Notes: generated from the letters alone by a model not told the origin. A DNA stretch of 64,000 bases from Leptobrachium leishanense (GCA_009667805.1 CM019071.1:44516250-44580249), one strand, 5' to 3'; positions 32,885 through 62,732 are shown, numbered from the stretch's first letter. Translations and numbers: made by a program.

Positions 32885-35800
32885 CTATTCCATTACTTCA
32901 GCATCAGGGGATTGATAGCTGCTGATCCAGGACTGATTCATTTTTATAAATGTCAGCCGGTCTACAGAGTCGGTGGACAGACGCACTCTTTTGTCTGTGA
33001 CAAAACCTCCAGCGGCACTGAACGTCCTTTCGGAAAGCACACTAGATGAAGGGCAACCTAGTAGCTGCATAGCATATTGGCTAAGTTCTGGCCAGTGATC
33101 CAATCTCATCACCCAGTAAGCCAGTGGATCATCTGCTGGAAAGGTATCCAGGTCTGCCCTTGCCCCTAGGTAGTCCTGCACCATATGGTGAAGACGCTGG
33201 CAATGGGTGCCTACATTTGACGTCCCGGGGCATCGAGGACTAAAAAAAATTAAAAATGCCTCAGTCAAGTGGCCCTGGCCTTCACCACTATTCCTCTGAT
33301 CACCTGCAGCCTCAGAAGCACATGTGTCAGCACTTGGTAATCTAACAGTGCCTGGAAAGGTGTTACACAAGTTTTGCTTTAGAGCGTCCTCAATTTTTGT
33401 CATCCTGTGCTCCCTCCGTGCGGGCAGGATGAGCTCTGCAACTTTCCCCTTGTATCGTGGATCAAGAAGGGTTGCCAACCAGTAATGATCCCTCTCCTTG
33501 ATAGCATGAATCCTGGGGTCCTTTAGCAGGCTTTGCATCATTAGGGAGCCCATGCAGCGTAGGTTGGAGGTGGCATTAGCTGCCGAGTCTTCCTGGTCAA
33601 TGAGGATGACCGTATCGTGCACTTCCTCCTCCTAGCCACGCACAAGCCATTCTGTTTCTGGGCACACAAAACCCTGCCTTGAGGAATCCCCACCTTCAAT
33701 GCCCCCACTACTTAAATAGTCCTAATCCTCCTCATCCTCCTCCTGTCTGATCTGAGTAGGACCCGCTGGAATGCTGTCTGTGGAAAGACTGGGGCCTTGA
33801 GAGCTAGGGAAGGCCTCCTCTTCCTCCCGCTGCTCTGCCTCTAGAGCCACATCTACAATTCCCTGCAGACTGTGCTCCAGCAGGAACACTAAAGGAATTG
33901 TGTCACTGATGCATGCACTGTCCCTGCTCACCATCCTCGTTGCCTCCTCAAATGGTGACAGTACAGTGCATGCATCCTTGATCATCAGCCACTGCGGGGG
34001 GGAAAAAAACCAAGTTGACCTGAACCTGTCTTTGTGCCATACTCACACAGGTACTCGTTGACGGCCCTCTGCTGCTTGTGCAGACACTGCAGCATTGCTA
34101 ATGTCAAATTCCACCTGTTGGGCATGTCACAGTTCAGACGGTTTGTGGGAAGGTGAAATTCTCTTTGAATTTCTGCCAGGCAAACGCTTGCTGGGAATGA
34201 CCGTCTGAAGTGGCTGCAGACTTTTCTGGCCTGGATGAGAAGCTCTGGCAGCCCTGGGTACTTGGTTAGGAAACGCTGTACCACCAGATTTAGGACGTGT
34301 GCTAGGCATGGTACATGCGTCAATTTACCCTTGCGTAGGGCGGAGAGAAGGTTGCTGCCATTATCGCAGACGATCATTCCCAGCTCAAGCTGGCGTGGTG
34401 TTAACCATCTCTGCACCTGCCCCTGCAGAGCTGACAACATTACTGACCTGGTGTGGCTCCTGTCCCCTAAACAAACCAGCTCAAGCACAGTATGGCATCT
34501 TTTTGCTTGACCCATTGCGTACACCCTGTCAGGCGTGGGTTTAACTGCCACTTTGCCAGAGACAGAGAAGGAGGAGGAGGAAGAGGTGGTGGTGGTGGAG
34601 CAGACAGACCTCATACAAGCAGCTTTTTGGAGGCATGGTGGATGAACAAGCTCCAGCACAGAGCCCCGTCTTGGATCCCTCCCAGCTGCAATCAGAGTTA
34701 CCCAGTGTGCCGTGAAGAAAATATAATGACCCTGGCCATGCTTGCTGGACCACGTGTCTAAAGTGACATGCACCTTGCTGCTGACTGCCTTTCCCAATGA
34801 CTTGGTAACATTGTCTTCCACGTGCTGGTATAGTTCTGGAATGGCCTTGCGTGAAAAGTAATGGCGTTTTGGAACCTGCCACTGTGGTACAGCACATTCA
34901 GCAAATTCACGGAAGGGAGCAGAGTCCACCAGCTGGAAAGGCAGCAGCTGCAATGCGAGTAATTTTGCTAAGCTGGCATTTAGATGCTGTGCTTGGGGAT
35001 GGTTGGGACTATATTTTTTCTTTCGCTGCAGCAGCTGCGGCAACGTAATCTGACTGCGTAAATCTTCAGCTACTGGGATGATGTCACATTGTGAGGAAGG
35101 ACCTGCTGGTACATCCATTACTGTAGCATCATCCCTGTCGGTGGAGGTTGTATGCAATTGCATGGCAGGACATACAGTGTGGGTAGAGACAGATGATGAG
35201 GAGGAGGACCTACGCAAAGTTTTGCCCCAACGGGATGTGTGGCACTTGTTCATATGTTGCCTCAAGCACGTGGTACCCAAGTGTCCGGTGTTTATCCATC
35301 GCTTCAGCCTCCTCTGACATAGATTACAAATAGCAACGGTGAGGTCTGCTGCACAGTTCTTAAAGAACTCCCAGACAGCATATTTCCTGCATGTGTTCTT
35401 TGAGACAACAGTGCTCTGCACCGGAGCAGCTCTGACATGTGATGCCTTAGACTGTCTAGTGCTACGGTTGGTCACAGAGGATGCTGTGCCTCATGTTTGC
35501 TGTGCCTCCTCCTCCCCCTCCTCCTCACTTGATTCCTCAGTTCGATCTGGCACCCAGGTGGAGTCAGTGACCTCATCATCATCAATGTCATCTTCACCCC
35601 CTATCTCCTCGTCACTGGAGCCAACTTGGCAGTATGCTGCAGCTGCTGGGGCAACATGAGTGCCAGTTATTTGTGTGTCATCACTGGCACCCCCTTCCTC
35701 TAGGTTGATTATACTCCCTTCCTCAACCTCAGAGATTGAATCAGAGCACTGTACTTGCTGCGCATCCTCAAGCAGCATGTCACTCTCATTGTAGTCAAAC

Positions 35801-36147
35801 AATTCAGCTGACTCCTCCGTGTGTGGTAGCGAGGCTACGGCAGGAGTAGCTGTGGACATGGAGGCTGCATTAGATGCTTTGGCAGCTGGGGTGGACTGTA
35901 AAGCACTAGAAGCCTGGCTTGCAGAGGACTCGGAGGATGAGGATGGCCTGGTTAGCCAATCCACCAAGTCCTGTGTATGTTGCTGCTGCTTAAGACGGCC
36001 AGCACCAGTTAGAAAGGACAAGCGTGCCCCTGTAGAGGATGCACCACGTCCACCACGACCAGAGACACAGCCTCCCAACACAGGGGCTGCTTGCCCTCTT
36101 ATCTGTGTCTGGGAGCGTCTGCCTGTCCTTTTTGATCTTTCAGACAT
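32885..36147 (-). pseudogene. hAT transposase (BED-finger type), disabled
   Basis: The gene reads from 36147 down. An N-terminal arginine-rich start is followed by a long acidic Ser/Asp/Glu tract (to 35494), then a BED-type zinc finger (VWEFFKN, CNLCQRRL, HMNKCH), the RNase H-like core (VHVTLDTWSS, GMIVCDNGSNLLSAL, HVLNLVV) and the C-terminal hAT dimerisation domain (LLGCPSSSVLSERTFSAAGG). Breaks are an in-frame TGA at 35491-35493, a frameshift in a T7-C7 run at about 34001-34014, and in-frame TAG codons at 33722 and about 33634. All are simple changes, so the copy looks fairly young. It is unlikely to act as an enzyme now. Nothing indicates host domestication. Confidence 0.85.
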
Positions 36148-37133
36148 GGTGAGTGATATATAGATTAATATATACAGAACTCTGATTCAACTCTGGTATA
36201 AAGATTTAAATAACTCTGGTATAACTCAGTGAGACACACTGATAGCTGGCAGCCAGTGACAAGAGACAGATCACCTTAATTCACAAATGTTTTAAAGGAA
36301 TTAGTGAGCCCCAAAAAAAATAGCTGGCTGTGTGACGAGACACAGAAGATCACCTTAATTCCCAAGTGTTTTAAAGAAATTAGTGAGCCCCAAAATACAG
36401 TGAGGTACTTTTTGTATGACGAGACACAGATCACCTTAATTCCTAAGTGTTTTAAAGAAATTAGTGAGCCCCAAAAATAATTGCTGGCTGTGTGACGAGA
36501 CCCAGAAGATCACCTCAATTCACAAATGTTTTAAAGAAAGTGTAAACCCCCCAAAAAATCACCTAAATTCCCTGATATTTGGTGGAAATGAGACCCCCCT
36601 AGACCCCCCCCCAGTAGCGTGGCAGACCGGCAGTAACAACACACACAACTATCTTCTTTGAAATCTCCTCTGAAATGCGTGCAGAAAGCGCTGCGTTGAA
36701 ACCTTATATAGTGTGCTGCGGGACTTAGCTCTGTGAGCCCATGATTGGGCAAAATTTGCCAAATCAGGACTCTGAGCGGTGATTGGCATAGTGTTCAACC
36801 AGTCTTGCACCAGACCTGTGGTCAGGTGCAAGGCTGTAGCCAATTACGAGCTTCAGGCAGTGCCAAAATGCATTGTGGTCCATTGTGGTCGAAAATGCGG
36901 CGAACACCTGGAAATGTTCGGGGTTCGCGATCTGCTCGAACAGGCTAAATTCTGGTCGAACCCCGAACTGTCTGAACCCGAACAGCTCATCCCTACTAAG
37001 GAGCAACCCTCCCCACGCTGTAACAAAAAGCTCAACAAACATTACTGCTGCAATTCCAGCAACCAGGGATTTGTCAGGATACAGGGAGAGCTGTGTGGTC
37101 AGTCTCTGCTATTCAGGGGTTACAATGAGTGTA

Positions 37134-38739
<1,606 letters not shown>

Positions 38740-38756
38740 TAAATCCCTGTACAGTA

Positions 38757-39650
38757 CAGATACAGGTGTTGCTGTAATTGCCATACACAGGCATTATGCG
38801 GTGCATACAGATACAAGGTGTTACTGTAATTGCCATACACAGGCATTATGCAGCACATACAGATACCAGGTGTTGCTGTAATTGCCATACACAGGCATTA
38901 TGCAGCACATACAGATACAAGGTGTTGCTGTAATTGCCATACACAGACATTATGCGGCACATACAGATACAAGGTGTTGCTGTAATTGCCATACACAGGC
39001 ATTATGCGGCACATACAGATACAAGGTGTTGCTGTAATTGCCATACACAGGTATTATGCAGCACATACAGATACAAGGTGTTGCTGTAATTGCTATACAC
39101 AGGCATTATGCAGCACATACAGATACAAGGTGTTGCTGTAATTGCCATACACAGACATTATGCGGCACATACAGATACAAGGTGTTGCTATAATTGCCAT
39201 ACACAGGCATTATGCAGCACATACAGAAACAAGGTGTTGCTGTAATTGCCATACACAGGCATTATGCAGCACATACAGATACAAGGTGTTGCTGTAGTTG
39301 CCATACACAGGCATTATGCAGCACATACAGATACAAGGTGTTGCTGTAATTTCCATACACAGGCATTATGCGGCACATACAGATACAAGGTGTTGCTGTA
39401 ATTGACATACACAGGCATTATGCAGCACATACAGATACAAGGTGTTGCTGTAGTTGCCATACACAGGCATTATGCAGCACATACAGATACAAGGTGTTGC
39501 TGTAATTTCCATACACAGGCATTATGCGGCACATACAGATACAAGGTGTTACTGTAATTGTCATACACAGGCATTATGCAGCACATACAGAAACAAGGTG
39601 TTATTGTAATTGCCATACACAGGCATTATGCAGCACATACCGATATTGCA
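38757..39650 (+). repeat. 52-bp satellite array D
   Basis: About seventeen 52-bp units, many with the GCGGCACATAC variant. A block including GTAGTTGCCATACAC and AATTTCCATACAC appears twice, about 180 bp apart, showing local multi-unit duplication. Confidence 0.95.
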
Positions 39651-39960
39651 TTGCTTATAATCTCATTCTGATCAGTACAAATCCCCATAAGCAGGAGAGC
39701 TCACCCTTTTTTTTTATCTGTCTGCAGCACATGTACTGCATCTGCCTGTATGCTGATAATGTAGAACAGGAGATGTAACAGGAGATGTAAGCAGGAGATC
39801 TCACCATTTTATTATCTGTTTCAGCACAATTACTGGCAAAAAAGGCAATTTCTGCCTGTATGCTGATAAGGCTGACCTTGTGTGCATTGTGCTAGATAAG
39901 GGAAGCCATATAGAGTATACAACCTTTCATCCCCCTACCAAAAAGAGGAAATTTTTTAAA

Positions 39961-40305
39961 AGGCGTTTCAAACAATAAAAATTAATGAAACAATATAAAA
40001 GTTCCTATGCAAAATAATAAAAAGACTGTTACAGAATTTTAAAAAATGCCATTAAAAAAAAGGAATCAATAACTTCACCAAAAAATTCCAGAAAAATGCC
40101 AAAATAATTCTAAAGATAAATAAAACGGCTTTTTTGCTGCAAATGAAAAAGAATAAATGGTTAAATAAAAAATAATAAAAAAAGCTAACATTTTTTTACA
40201 TTGAATTCTATGGGATTTGTCTGTTTAAACCTGTTGAACTGAATCACCGAGTAACAGGGCATTTCATTGCATTTCGGTGCAGTTTTTCGTTCTCTGAATT
40301 GATTA
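39961..40305. mobile_element. Remnant of the 0.9-kb MITE family
   Basis: Contains ACGGCTTTTTTGCTGCAAAT, TTCTATGGGATTTGTCTG and GAATCACCGAGTAACAGGGC. Ends not clear. Confidence 0.45.
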
Positions 40306-40308
40306 ATA

Positions 40309-42106
40309 CTACAAGAAGGGTAGTAGGGAGGAATCGGGGAACTATAGGCCAGTTAGTCTTACGTCAGTAGTGGGGAAATTAATGGAAACCATGTTAAAGG
40401 AAAGGATTGTTGAACATCTAAAAACACATAGATTACAGGAAGGAAGGAAAGGGACCTCAGTTAGGAGGAAACACTAACGAGACAATTACAAATCAGTTTA
40501 CAGAAGAGGAGGTTCTACAGCAGCTGTCTAAAGTAAAGACAAATAAGTCAATGGGGCCTGATGGGATCCACCCTAAATTATTAAAAGAGCTCAGTGATGT
40601 AATAGCAAAACCGTTAACAGATTTATTTAACCAATCCTTGCTAACGGGAGTCGTCCCAGAAGACTGGAAATTAGCAAATGTTGTGCCCATTTACAAGAAG
40701 GGTAGTAGGGAGGAATCGGGGAACTATAGGCCAGTTAGTCTTACGTCAGTAGTGGGGAAATTAATGGAAACCATGTTAAAGGAAAGGATTGTTGAACATC
40801 TAAAAACACATAGATTACAGGATCAGAAACAACATGGGTTTACCTCAGGGAGATCATGCCAAACTAATCTTATTGATTTTTTTGATTGGGTAACAAAAAT
40901 AATAGACACAGGTGGTGCAGTAGACATTGCTTATTTAGATTTCAGTAAGGCTTTTGATACTGTTCCGCATAGAAGGCTTATCAATAAATTGCAATCTTTG
41001 AGCTTGGATTCCAATATTGTTGAATGGATTAGGCAGTGGCTGAGTGACAGGCAACAGAGGGTTGTGGTAAATGGAGTTTATTCGGCGCAAGGTCTTGTTA
41101 CCAGTGGGGTACCTCAGGGGTCAGTACTTGGACCCATTCTCTTTAATATTTTTATTAGTGATATTGCAGAAGGTATTAATGGAAAAGTATGTCTTTTTGC
41201 TGATGACACAAAGATTTGCAACAGGGTTGACGTTCCTGGAGGGATCAGCCAAATGATTTAGGTAAACTAAAAAATGGTCGGAGTTGTGACAATTGAGTTT
41301 TAATGTGGATAAGTGCAAGATAATGCACCTGGGACGTAAAAACCCAAGGGCTGAATATAGAATATTTGATACAGTCCTAACCACAACATCTGAGGGTTGG
41401 GATTTAGGGGTTATTATTTCAGAGGATCTAAGGGTAAGTAGTCAATGTAATAGAGCAGCAGGAAATGCTGGCAGAATGCTTGGAAATGCTGGCAGAATGC
41501 TCGGTTGTGTAGGGAGAGGTATTAGCAGTAGGAAAAGGGAAGTGCTCATGCCACTGTACAGAGCACTGGTGAGACCTCACTTGGAGTACTGTGTGCAGTA
41601 CTGGAGACCGTATCTCCAGAAGGATATAGACATCTTAGAGAGAGTTCAGAAAAGGGCTACTAAAATGGTGTACGGCTTGAAGGAGAAAAGTTACCAGGAA
41701 AGGCTTAATGATCTTAACATGTACAGCTTGGAAAAAAGACGAGACAGAGGAGATATGATAGAAACATTTAAATACGTAAAGGGAATCCACAAGGTAGAGG
41801 AAGGGAGTATATTTAAAAGGAAACAAAGTAGCAAAACAAGAGGACATAGTCTTAGATTAGAGGGGCAAAGGTTTAAAAGTAACATCAGGAAGCATTATTT
41901 TACTGAGCGGGTGGTGGATACATGGAACAGTCTTCCAGTTGAAGTGGTAGAGGCCAAAACAGTGATTGAATTTAAGCAGGCATGGGATAGGCATAAGGCT
42001 ATCCTAAACAAAAGATAAATCCAGGTAAAGTATCCATGTAATTGGGCGACTAGATGGGCCGAAAGGTTCTTATCTGCCGACATTTTTCTATGTTTCTATG
42101 TTTCTA
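40309..42106 (+). pseudogene. CR1-type LINE, reverse transcriptase, copy 2
   Basis: Longer than copy 1. The frame from 40551 shows [62 protein letters not shown] and the catalytic FADD in VCLFADDTK. A small deletion near 41255 and a base loss near 41273 shift the frame; it resumes at 41293 and continues to 42018 ([29 protein letters not shown]). The 3' end has the CR1-like TAGATGGGCCGAAAGGTTCT and TTTCTATG repeats. A 131-bp stretch at 40309-40439 duplicates 40690-40819. Dead copy, no host function implied. Confidence 0.87.
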
Positions 42107-42358
42107 ACTATCACAATACGCAAAGTTATGTGATTGTAAATTTAAGTTTTACCTTTGCATCTAATGTTTCAAATAAATAGTACATATTTTTTTTCAACAT
42201 ACGTTCTTGTTTGTAAAAGGGTCAAATGGGAAAAAAAAAAAATGTTTTCCTGCACATTGAGTCTTTGAAGGAGACACATACACTCCTGCACGTTGCCACC
42301 CTCTGCCTGATGGGCATTTTGTGTAAAAAGTCTAATACTGTAGCTGCTGTAAGACTAT

Positions 42359-43253
42359 CAGGGTTATTCAAAGAGAATCGAAAAGTCACCGCACGTTCGG
42401 TGACTTTTCGTTCTCTTCAATTCGGTACGATTTGGCGATCCCATTTCGGCGACCATGCGGTGTATTCAGCAAACACCACAGGGCCATCGTAGTGCAGAGA
42501 AAAGCCACCGCAAACCTGCCGAACACTCACCAAGGCGAATGGACACTGAAACCCGCAAAAGGATCTGAATTAACCTCGCCGAACATGCCGGAGAAACCCG
42601 AGCAGCCGCCGATCACAGCGCAGAGCAGCCACCGGAAAAACCCGACACCGCAGACGAATGGAGTGAAAAAGAAAAAAACGTTTGCTTGACTGTTTGAAAA
42701 ATGAATCGCTGTTTGCAAAGAAACTACTGAGCGAAAATGTCTGAAATTTACATATAAAATCCAATAAATGATAATAAAAAGGGCTGTTACAGAAAAAAGA
42801 TTAAATGATTTATATAGAAAAAAACAGAAAAAGAATTTCGAAAAAAAATCCAGAAAAATGCCTAAAAGATCCTAAAAAATCTTAAATAAAGAGACTTTTT
42901 ACTGTAGAATATAATAATATACGGTTTATTAGATATTGAATTAAAACGGGAATATTTTAAACATTGAAGCCTATGGGATTCGCCTGAATAAACCTCCCGA
43001 ATGAAACCACCGAATGGCAGGGCATTAGGGGAACCTTTCACTGCTGGTTTGTGTTCTCTGAATAGCCGAAGCAGTGCTTTATGGGGATTTCACTGCCCTC
43101 GAACAGGCACCGAACAGGCACCGTATGTTCAGGCAATTCGCCAGGATTTGGCGAATTGCCTGCTCTCTGAATGGCCAGGAAAGGTAACCATACGCTGAAT
43201 TTCGCTGTTCGGTTCCCTTTCTCCAGCAATTCGGATCTCTTTGAATAACCCTG
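42359..43253. mobile_element. 0.9-kb MITE, CAGGGTTATTCAAAGAG family, copy 2
   Basis: 895 bp, same ends and order of blocks as the copy at 11855. Left flank TAT, right flank TTT. It ends 164 bp before exon 4 of gene B. Confidence 0.7.
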
Positions 43254-43417
43254 TTTATATTCTTTGTTCTACTTTACTTTTCTTAATTGATTACCCTGAT
43301 GTGATCCGGAAATCGATGGACAGAGGGATCCTATAGGTCTACACTGGGATTTGTAAAAATGGAAGCTTTCCCTTTTCCCTAATGTACTGCTCTATAAATG
43401 TGACCTCTTTGCCGCAG

Positions 43418-59076
<15,659 letters not shown>

Positions 59077-59124
59077 TTCTCTGATATAACTTTTATTTTG
59101 CAGAATTGATGTATCTAGATTGGA

Positions 59125-59275
59125 AGTTCCCACGGAAATAGGGCCCTTATGTCCTCTTGTATCTGTTGACAGGAATACTGACCTACCTCCTTTATGTGTT
59201 GTACTTTACCCATTGCACTTTTGTACAGCGCTGCGGAATGTGTTGGCGCTTAATAAATAAAAAATGATAAAAAGC
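59125..59275 (+). mobile_element. L2-like tail inserted in gene B 3' flank
   Basis: GTACAGCGCTGCGGAATGTG and TTGGCGCTTAATAAATAAAA match the complement of the LINE tail at 5950-5995. It interrupts sequence homologous to the gene A 3' flank and carries the only AATAAA noticed nearby. Confidence 0.6.
59252..59257 (+). promoter_or_regulatory. Possible polyadenylation signal of gene B
   Basis: AATAAA lies 175 bp after the stop, inside an inserted L2-like tail. It is the nearest canonical hexamer noticed downstream of gene B. Confidence 0.35.
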
Positions 59276-59529
59276 TGCAGGATTCCATATCTACACGATC
59301 TGTCACTTTACGTCCTGACTTTTCATGATTTAATGAGCCTTTATCAGAGGATAAACAATATAATCAATGAAACGAGGCTCTGATCATTGTATAAATTTAT
59401 AGAAAAGCTTCTTAGAGGAGGTGGAGACGAGCACAACAGACGAGAACAAGTCACTTCCATGACCATTCCTGAAGCCCTGGCGCTGTGATCCTGATGACGG
59501 ATAAAACTCCTCTTGTCTTCCTCCACCCC

Positions 59530-59690
59530 AATCCCTCTAGATCGTAAGCTCCTCCGAGCCAGGCCCTCTGCGCCTCTTGTTTCTCTTCCTATGTTTATTT
59601 AATATTGTCTCATTCCCTTTGTTATTGTACAGCTCTGCAGCAACTGTTGGCGCTTTATAAACGATCATGTAAATAATAATACGTCATTAT
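59530..59690 (+). mobile_element. L2-like tail fragment
   Basis: TGTACAGCTCTGCAGCAACT and TTGGCGCTTTATAAACGATC again match an L2-like 3' end. Confidence 0.5.
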
Positions 59691-60715
59691 GCGACATACA
59701 CATATTCACATATACTGCTCTTCTGGACAGAAAAACAAAACCAAGATGTTATCTTGTCCTTGTATTTAGGGAACGTGCAATGTGTTAGTAAACAATCAAT
59801 ATCAATATTAACATAGGTTTAGATTTTTAGTATATTAACCCCTTACTGACAAAGCTTCATTTTGCTTCTTTGGCAATTAAGTACTCGAGCAATTTCTGCT
59901 ATGTTCTTGTTCACCAATAATATCTATCTTTTTCATTTACTGCACCCACACATATTATAGACCATTTTTTTTTCTTACAGGACAGAGAGGTGTTTACTTT
60001 GCGACCAACACACATATACATATACAATTCTCGCCAAAAAAACGACACATTTTGTACTTCTGGTATTGATAATGTGTACTTAAATAAAGCAATTAACCCT
60101 TTTGTTGCTGAACCACTTCACAGCCTTGTGCTGAGCTCAGCTTTTTAACCTTTTGTGCTCATCGTGTTTAAACTCTATTTGGAGTCACACTCTGTGCTTC
60201 ATTCTATAAGAACATGGATATAAAAAGTAACATAGTTACATAGTGATACAGATAAAAAAATATAGCCTGTCCATAAAGTTCTACTTTCCACGTATCCCGT
60301 GGCTGCCGTTGATCCAGAAGGCAAAAAAACCCCCCTCACGCTGCATTCAGTTGTGTCAAGGGAAAAATGGCTTTTACTTTTCTATAATAACACTTTCTTT
60401 CTGGATCAACAAGTAACACTTTATAAATTTAAAGGGACGCTTTACTCATCCTGACCATTTTATGATTGTAAAGTGATCAGGACGTGAGCAGTGCCCCCTC
60501 CCCCCCCTCAGCTCCTCCTATCTGGTGAAATCACAGGGGGAAATAAAGGAGTTTCCTCCCTCCCACCCAGCGTTACCAGCAGCCGGGATTTTGAATTTCC
60601 TGGCTGCCGGCCCCCAGATCAGTCACTAGTGATGTCACACACAGAGAGCGGCCGACGTCACCCTGTGAGACCAATCACTGTAGTGAGCGTTTCCAGAGCG
60701 GCAGCAATGGATCAG
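59691..60715. other. Downstream intergenic stretch, little recognised
   Basis: 59690-59770 still resembles the gene A downstream flank (TCTTCTGGACAGAAAAAC). 59838 begins TTAACCCCTTACTGACAAAG, a possible TTAA-element end. No gene recognised. Confidence 0.4.
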
Positions 60716-60719
60716 ATCT

Positions 60720-61325
60720 GTGCTTGCGCCTGCAGCTCCGATCCATCACTCTGTGCATGCATGTGCAGCTCCGATCCATCACTCTGTGCATGCATGTGCA
60801 GCTCCGATCCATCACTCTGTGCATGCGCGTGCAGCTCCGATCCATCACTCTGTGCATGCATGTGCAGCTCCGATCCATCACTCTGTGCATGCGCGTGCAG
60901 CTCCGATCCATCACTCTGTGCATGCATGTGCAGCTCCGATCCATCACTCTGTGCATGCGCGTACAGCTCCGATCCATCACTCTGTGCATGCGCGTGCAGC
61001 TCCGATCCATCGCTCTGTGCATGCGCGTGCAGCTCCTATCCATCGCTCTGTGCGTGCAGCTCCGATCCATCGCTCTGTGCGTGCAGCTCCGATCCATCAC
61101 TCTGTGCATGTGCGTGCAGCTCCGATCCATCACTCTGTGCATGCGCGTGCAGCTCCGACCCATCGCTCTGTGCATGCGCGTGCAGCTCCTATCCATCGCT
61201 CTGTGCGTGCAGCTCCGATCCATCGCTCTGTGCGTGCAGCTCCGATCCATCACTCTGTGCATGTGCGTGCAGCTCCGATCCATCACTCTGTGCATGTGCG
61301 TGCAGCTCTGATACATCGCTCTGCG
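60720..61325 (+). repeat. 33-bp minisatellite (with 27-bp variants)
   Basis: About nineteen units with AGCTCCGATCCATCACTCTG and TGCATGCGCGTGC. Because 33 and 27 are multiples of 3, several frames on both strands stay open (CACSSDPSL on plus, MHRVMDRSCT on minus). CATGCGCGTGC purine-pyrimidine alternation recurs in each unit. No splice or promoter context supports a gene. Confidence 0.92.
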
Positions 61326-61825
61326 CAGGCACTACGGAATTTGTGTACATAAAGTGTGAGTCTCATAGTGCTGCACAATTTGCGGTTCATACGCTATGCA
61401 AGTTGTATAGGAGCACAAACTGAACAGGAAAAGCTTCAGAGACTTCCTGGCTGGGGAATCTCTGAGCCGGAGAGGAGGAGCTCGCGGTGAGGGGGAAAAG
61501 GGGCGGAAACCGCCAAAAAAAGAAACAAAATAATAAAATAGCTGAGAGGTTTCAGCAGGATCTGCCGAATTATCTTTAGGGCAATAAATGAAACAAGGGC
61601 CTCACTCTGTTCTTCACGGTAAAAGGATGAAGCTAATGGGGATAATGTGCGCCTGCAGGTATTCCCGTTACTTTCCCGTTATATTCCGGGGCAGGAGCGC
61701 AATGCTCCCTGGATACTCGCAGTAGTGTTTTGTGCCGCTACGAGTATCGCGTCCTGCAAATCCATAGAACTCCATGGAGGTTTGCGATTCACAGCCTCTG
61801 ATCGCGAAGGGAGACTGGGGACTAT

Positions 61826-62732
61826 CAGGGTTATCCAAAGAGATCCGAATTGCTTGAGAAAGGTAACCGAACGCTGAAAATCAGCGTTCGGTTGCCTTTC
61901 CTGGCCATTCGGCTATCCAGAGAGCAGGCAATTCGCCAAATCCTGGCGAATTGCCTGCACATTCGGTGCCTGTTCGAGGGCAGTGAAATCCCCATGAAAA
62001 AGCACTGCTTCGGCTATTCAGAGAACACAAACCAGCAGTGAAAGGTTCCCCTAATGTCCTGCCATTCGGTGGTTTATTTCGGCAGGTTTATTCAGGAGAA
62101 TCCCATAGGCTTCAATGTTAAAAATATTCCCGTTTTAATTCAATATCTAATAAACCGTTCATTATAAAATTCTGCAGCAAAAAGTCTCTTTATTTATAGA
62201 TTTTTTAGGATACTTTGAGCATTTTTCAGATTTTTTTTTTTTTTTTTTTTTTTAAAGTCCGATTTTTTTTGATTTTTTTTTTTTCAGTTTACTTATTTTT
62301 TTTGTAACAGCCCTCTTTATTATCATTCCCTGGACCTCCTGTGAAAATTTCAGACATTTTCGCTCAGTAGTTTCTTTGCAAACAGCGTTTCATTTTCCCA
62401 GATTCATACAAATGGTTTTTCTAATTTATTCACTGCCTCGTCTACGTCACAGCTGCTTCGGCTCTGTGTGATTCGGCTCATGTTCGGCTCCTGTTCGGCT
62501 CCTGTTCGGGTTTTTCGAAGGTTAATCCAGATGTTTTTGCTTGTTTTCAGCGTGCATTCGGTTAGTTTTCGTCAGGTGTTCGGCAGCTTTTCCCTGCAAT
62601 TCGGGGACCCTGTGCTCTTTGCTGAATACACCGCAGGGTCACCGAAATGCAATCGGCAAAAGGAACCGAATTGAAGAGAACGAAAAGTCACCGAACGTGC
62701 GGTGACTTTTCGAATCTCTTTGGATAACCCTG
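61826..62732. mobile_element. 0.9-kb MITE, CAGGGTTATTC family, copy 3 (inverted)
   Basis: 907 bp, flanked by TAT (61823-61825 and 62733-62735). Order of blocks is reversed relative to the copies at 11855 and 42359. Ends CAGGGTTATCCAAAGAG and CTCTTTGGATAACCCTG. Confidence 0.75.

Larger units (their letters stand above)
31592..36995 (-). mobile_element. Complete 5.4-kb hAT DNA transposon
   Basis: Bounded by perfect 8-bp duplications CTAAGGAG (31584-31591 and 36996-37003). The ends begin TAGGGATGAGC on both strands. It holds subterminal repeats at 32160-32830 and one minus-strand transposase gene at 36147-32885 with disabling mutations. Left-end fragments of the family occur at 2952 and 54153, and an internal fragment at 2049-2417. 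Confidence 0.9.

Noticed and set aside
34001..34060. Short intron (GTGAGT donor, T-C tract and CAG) rescuing the hAT transposase frame
   Set aside because: The possible intron is 54 bp, a multiple of three, and does not correct the frame. A homopolymer indel is simpler.
33985..35475. Long minus-strand frame as a possible host ZBED-type gene
   Set aside because: It lies inside an element with hAT ends and target duplications and carries stops and a frameshift, so it is a transposon gene, not a domesticated one.
60491..61423. 310-codon open frame with CACSSDPSL repeats
   Set aside because: The 33-bp unit keeps several frames open on both strands. No supporting gene structure.
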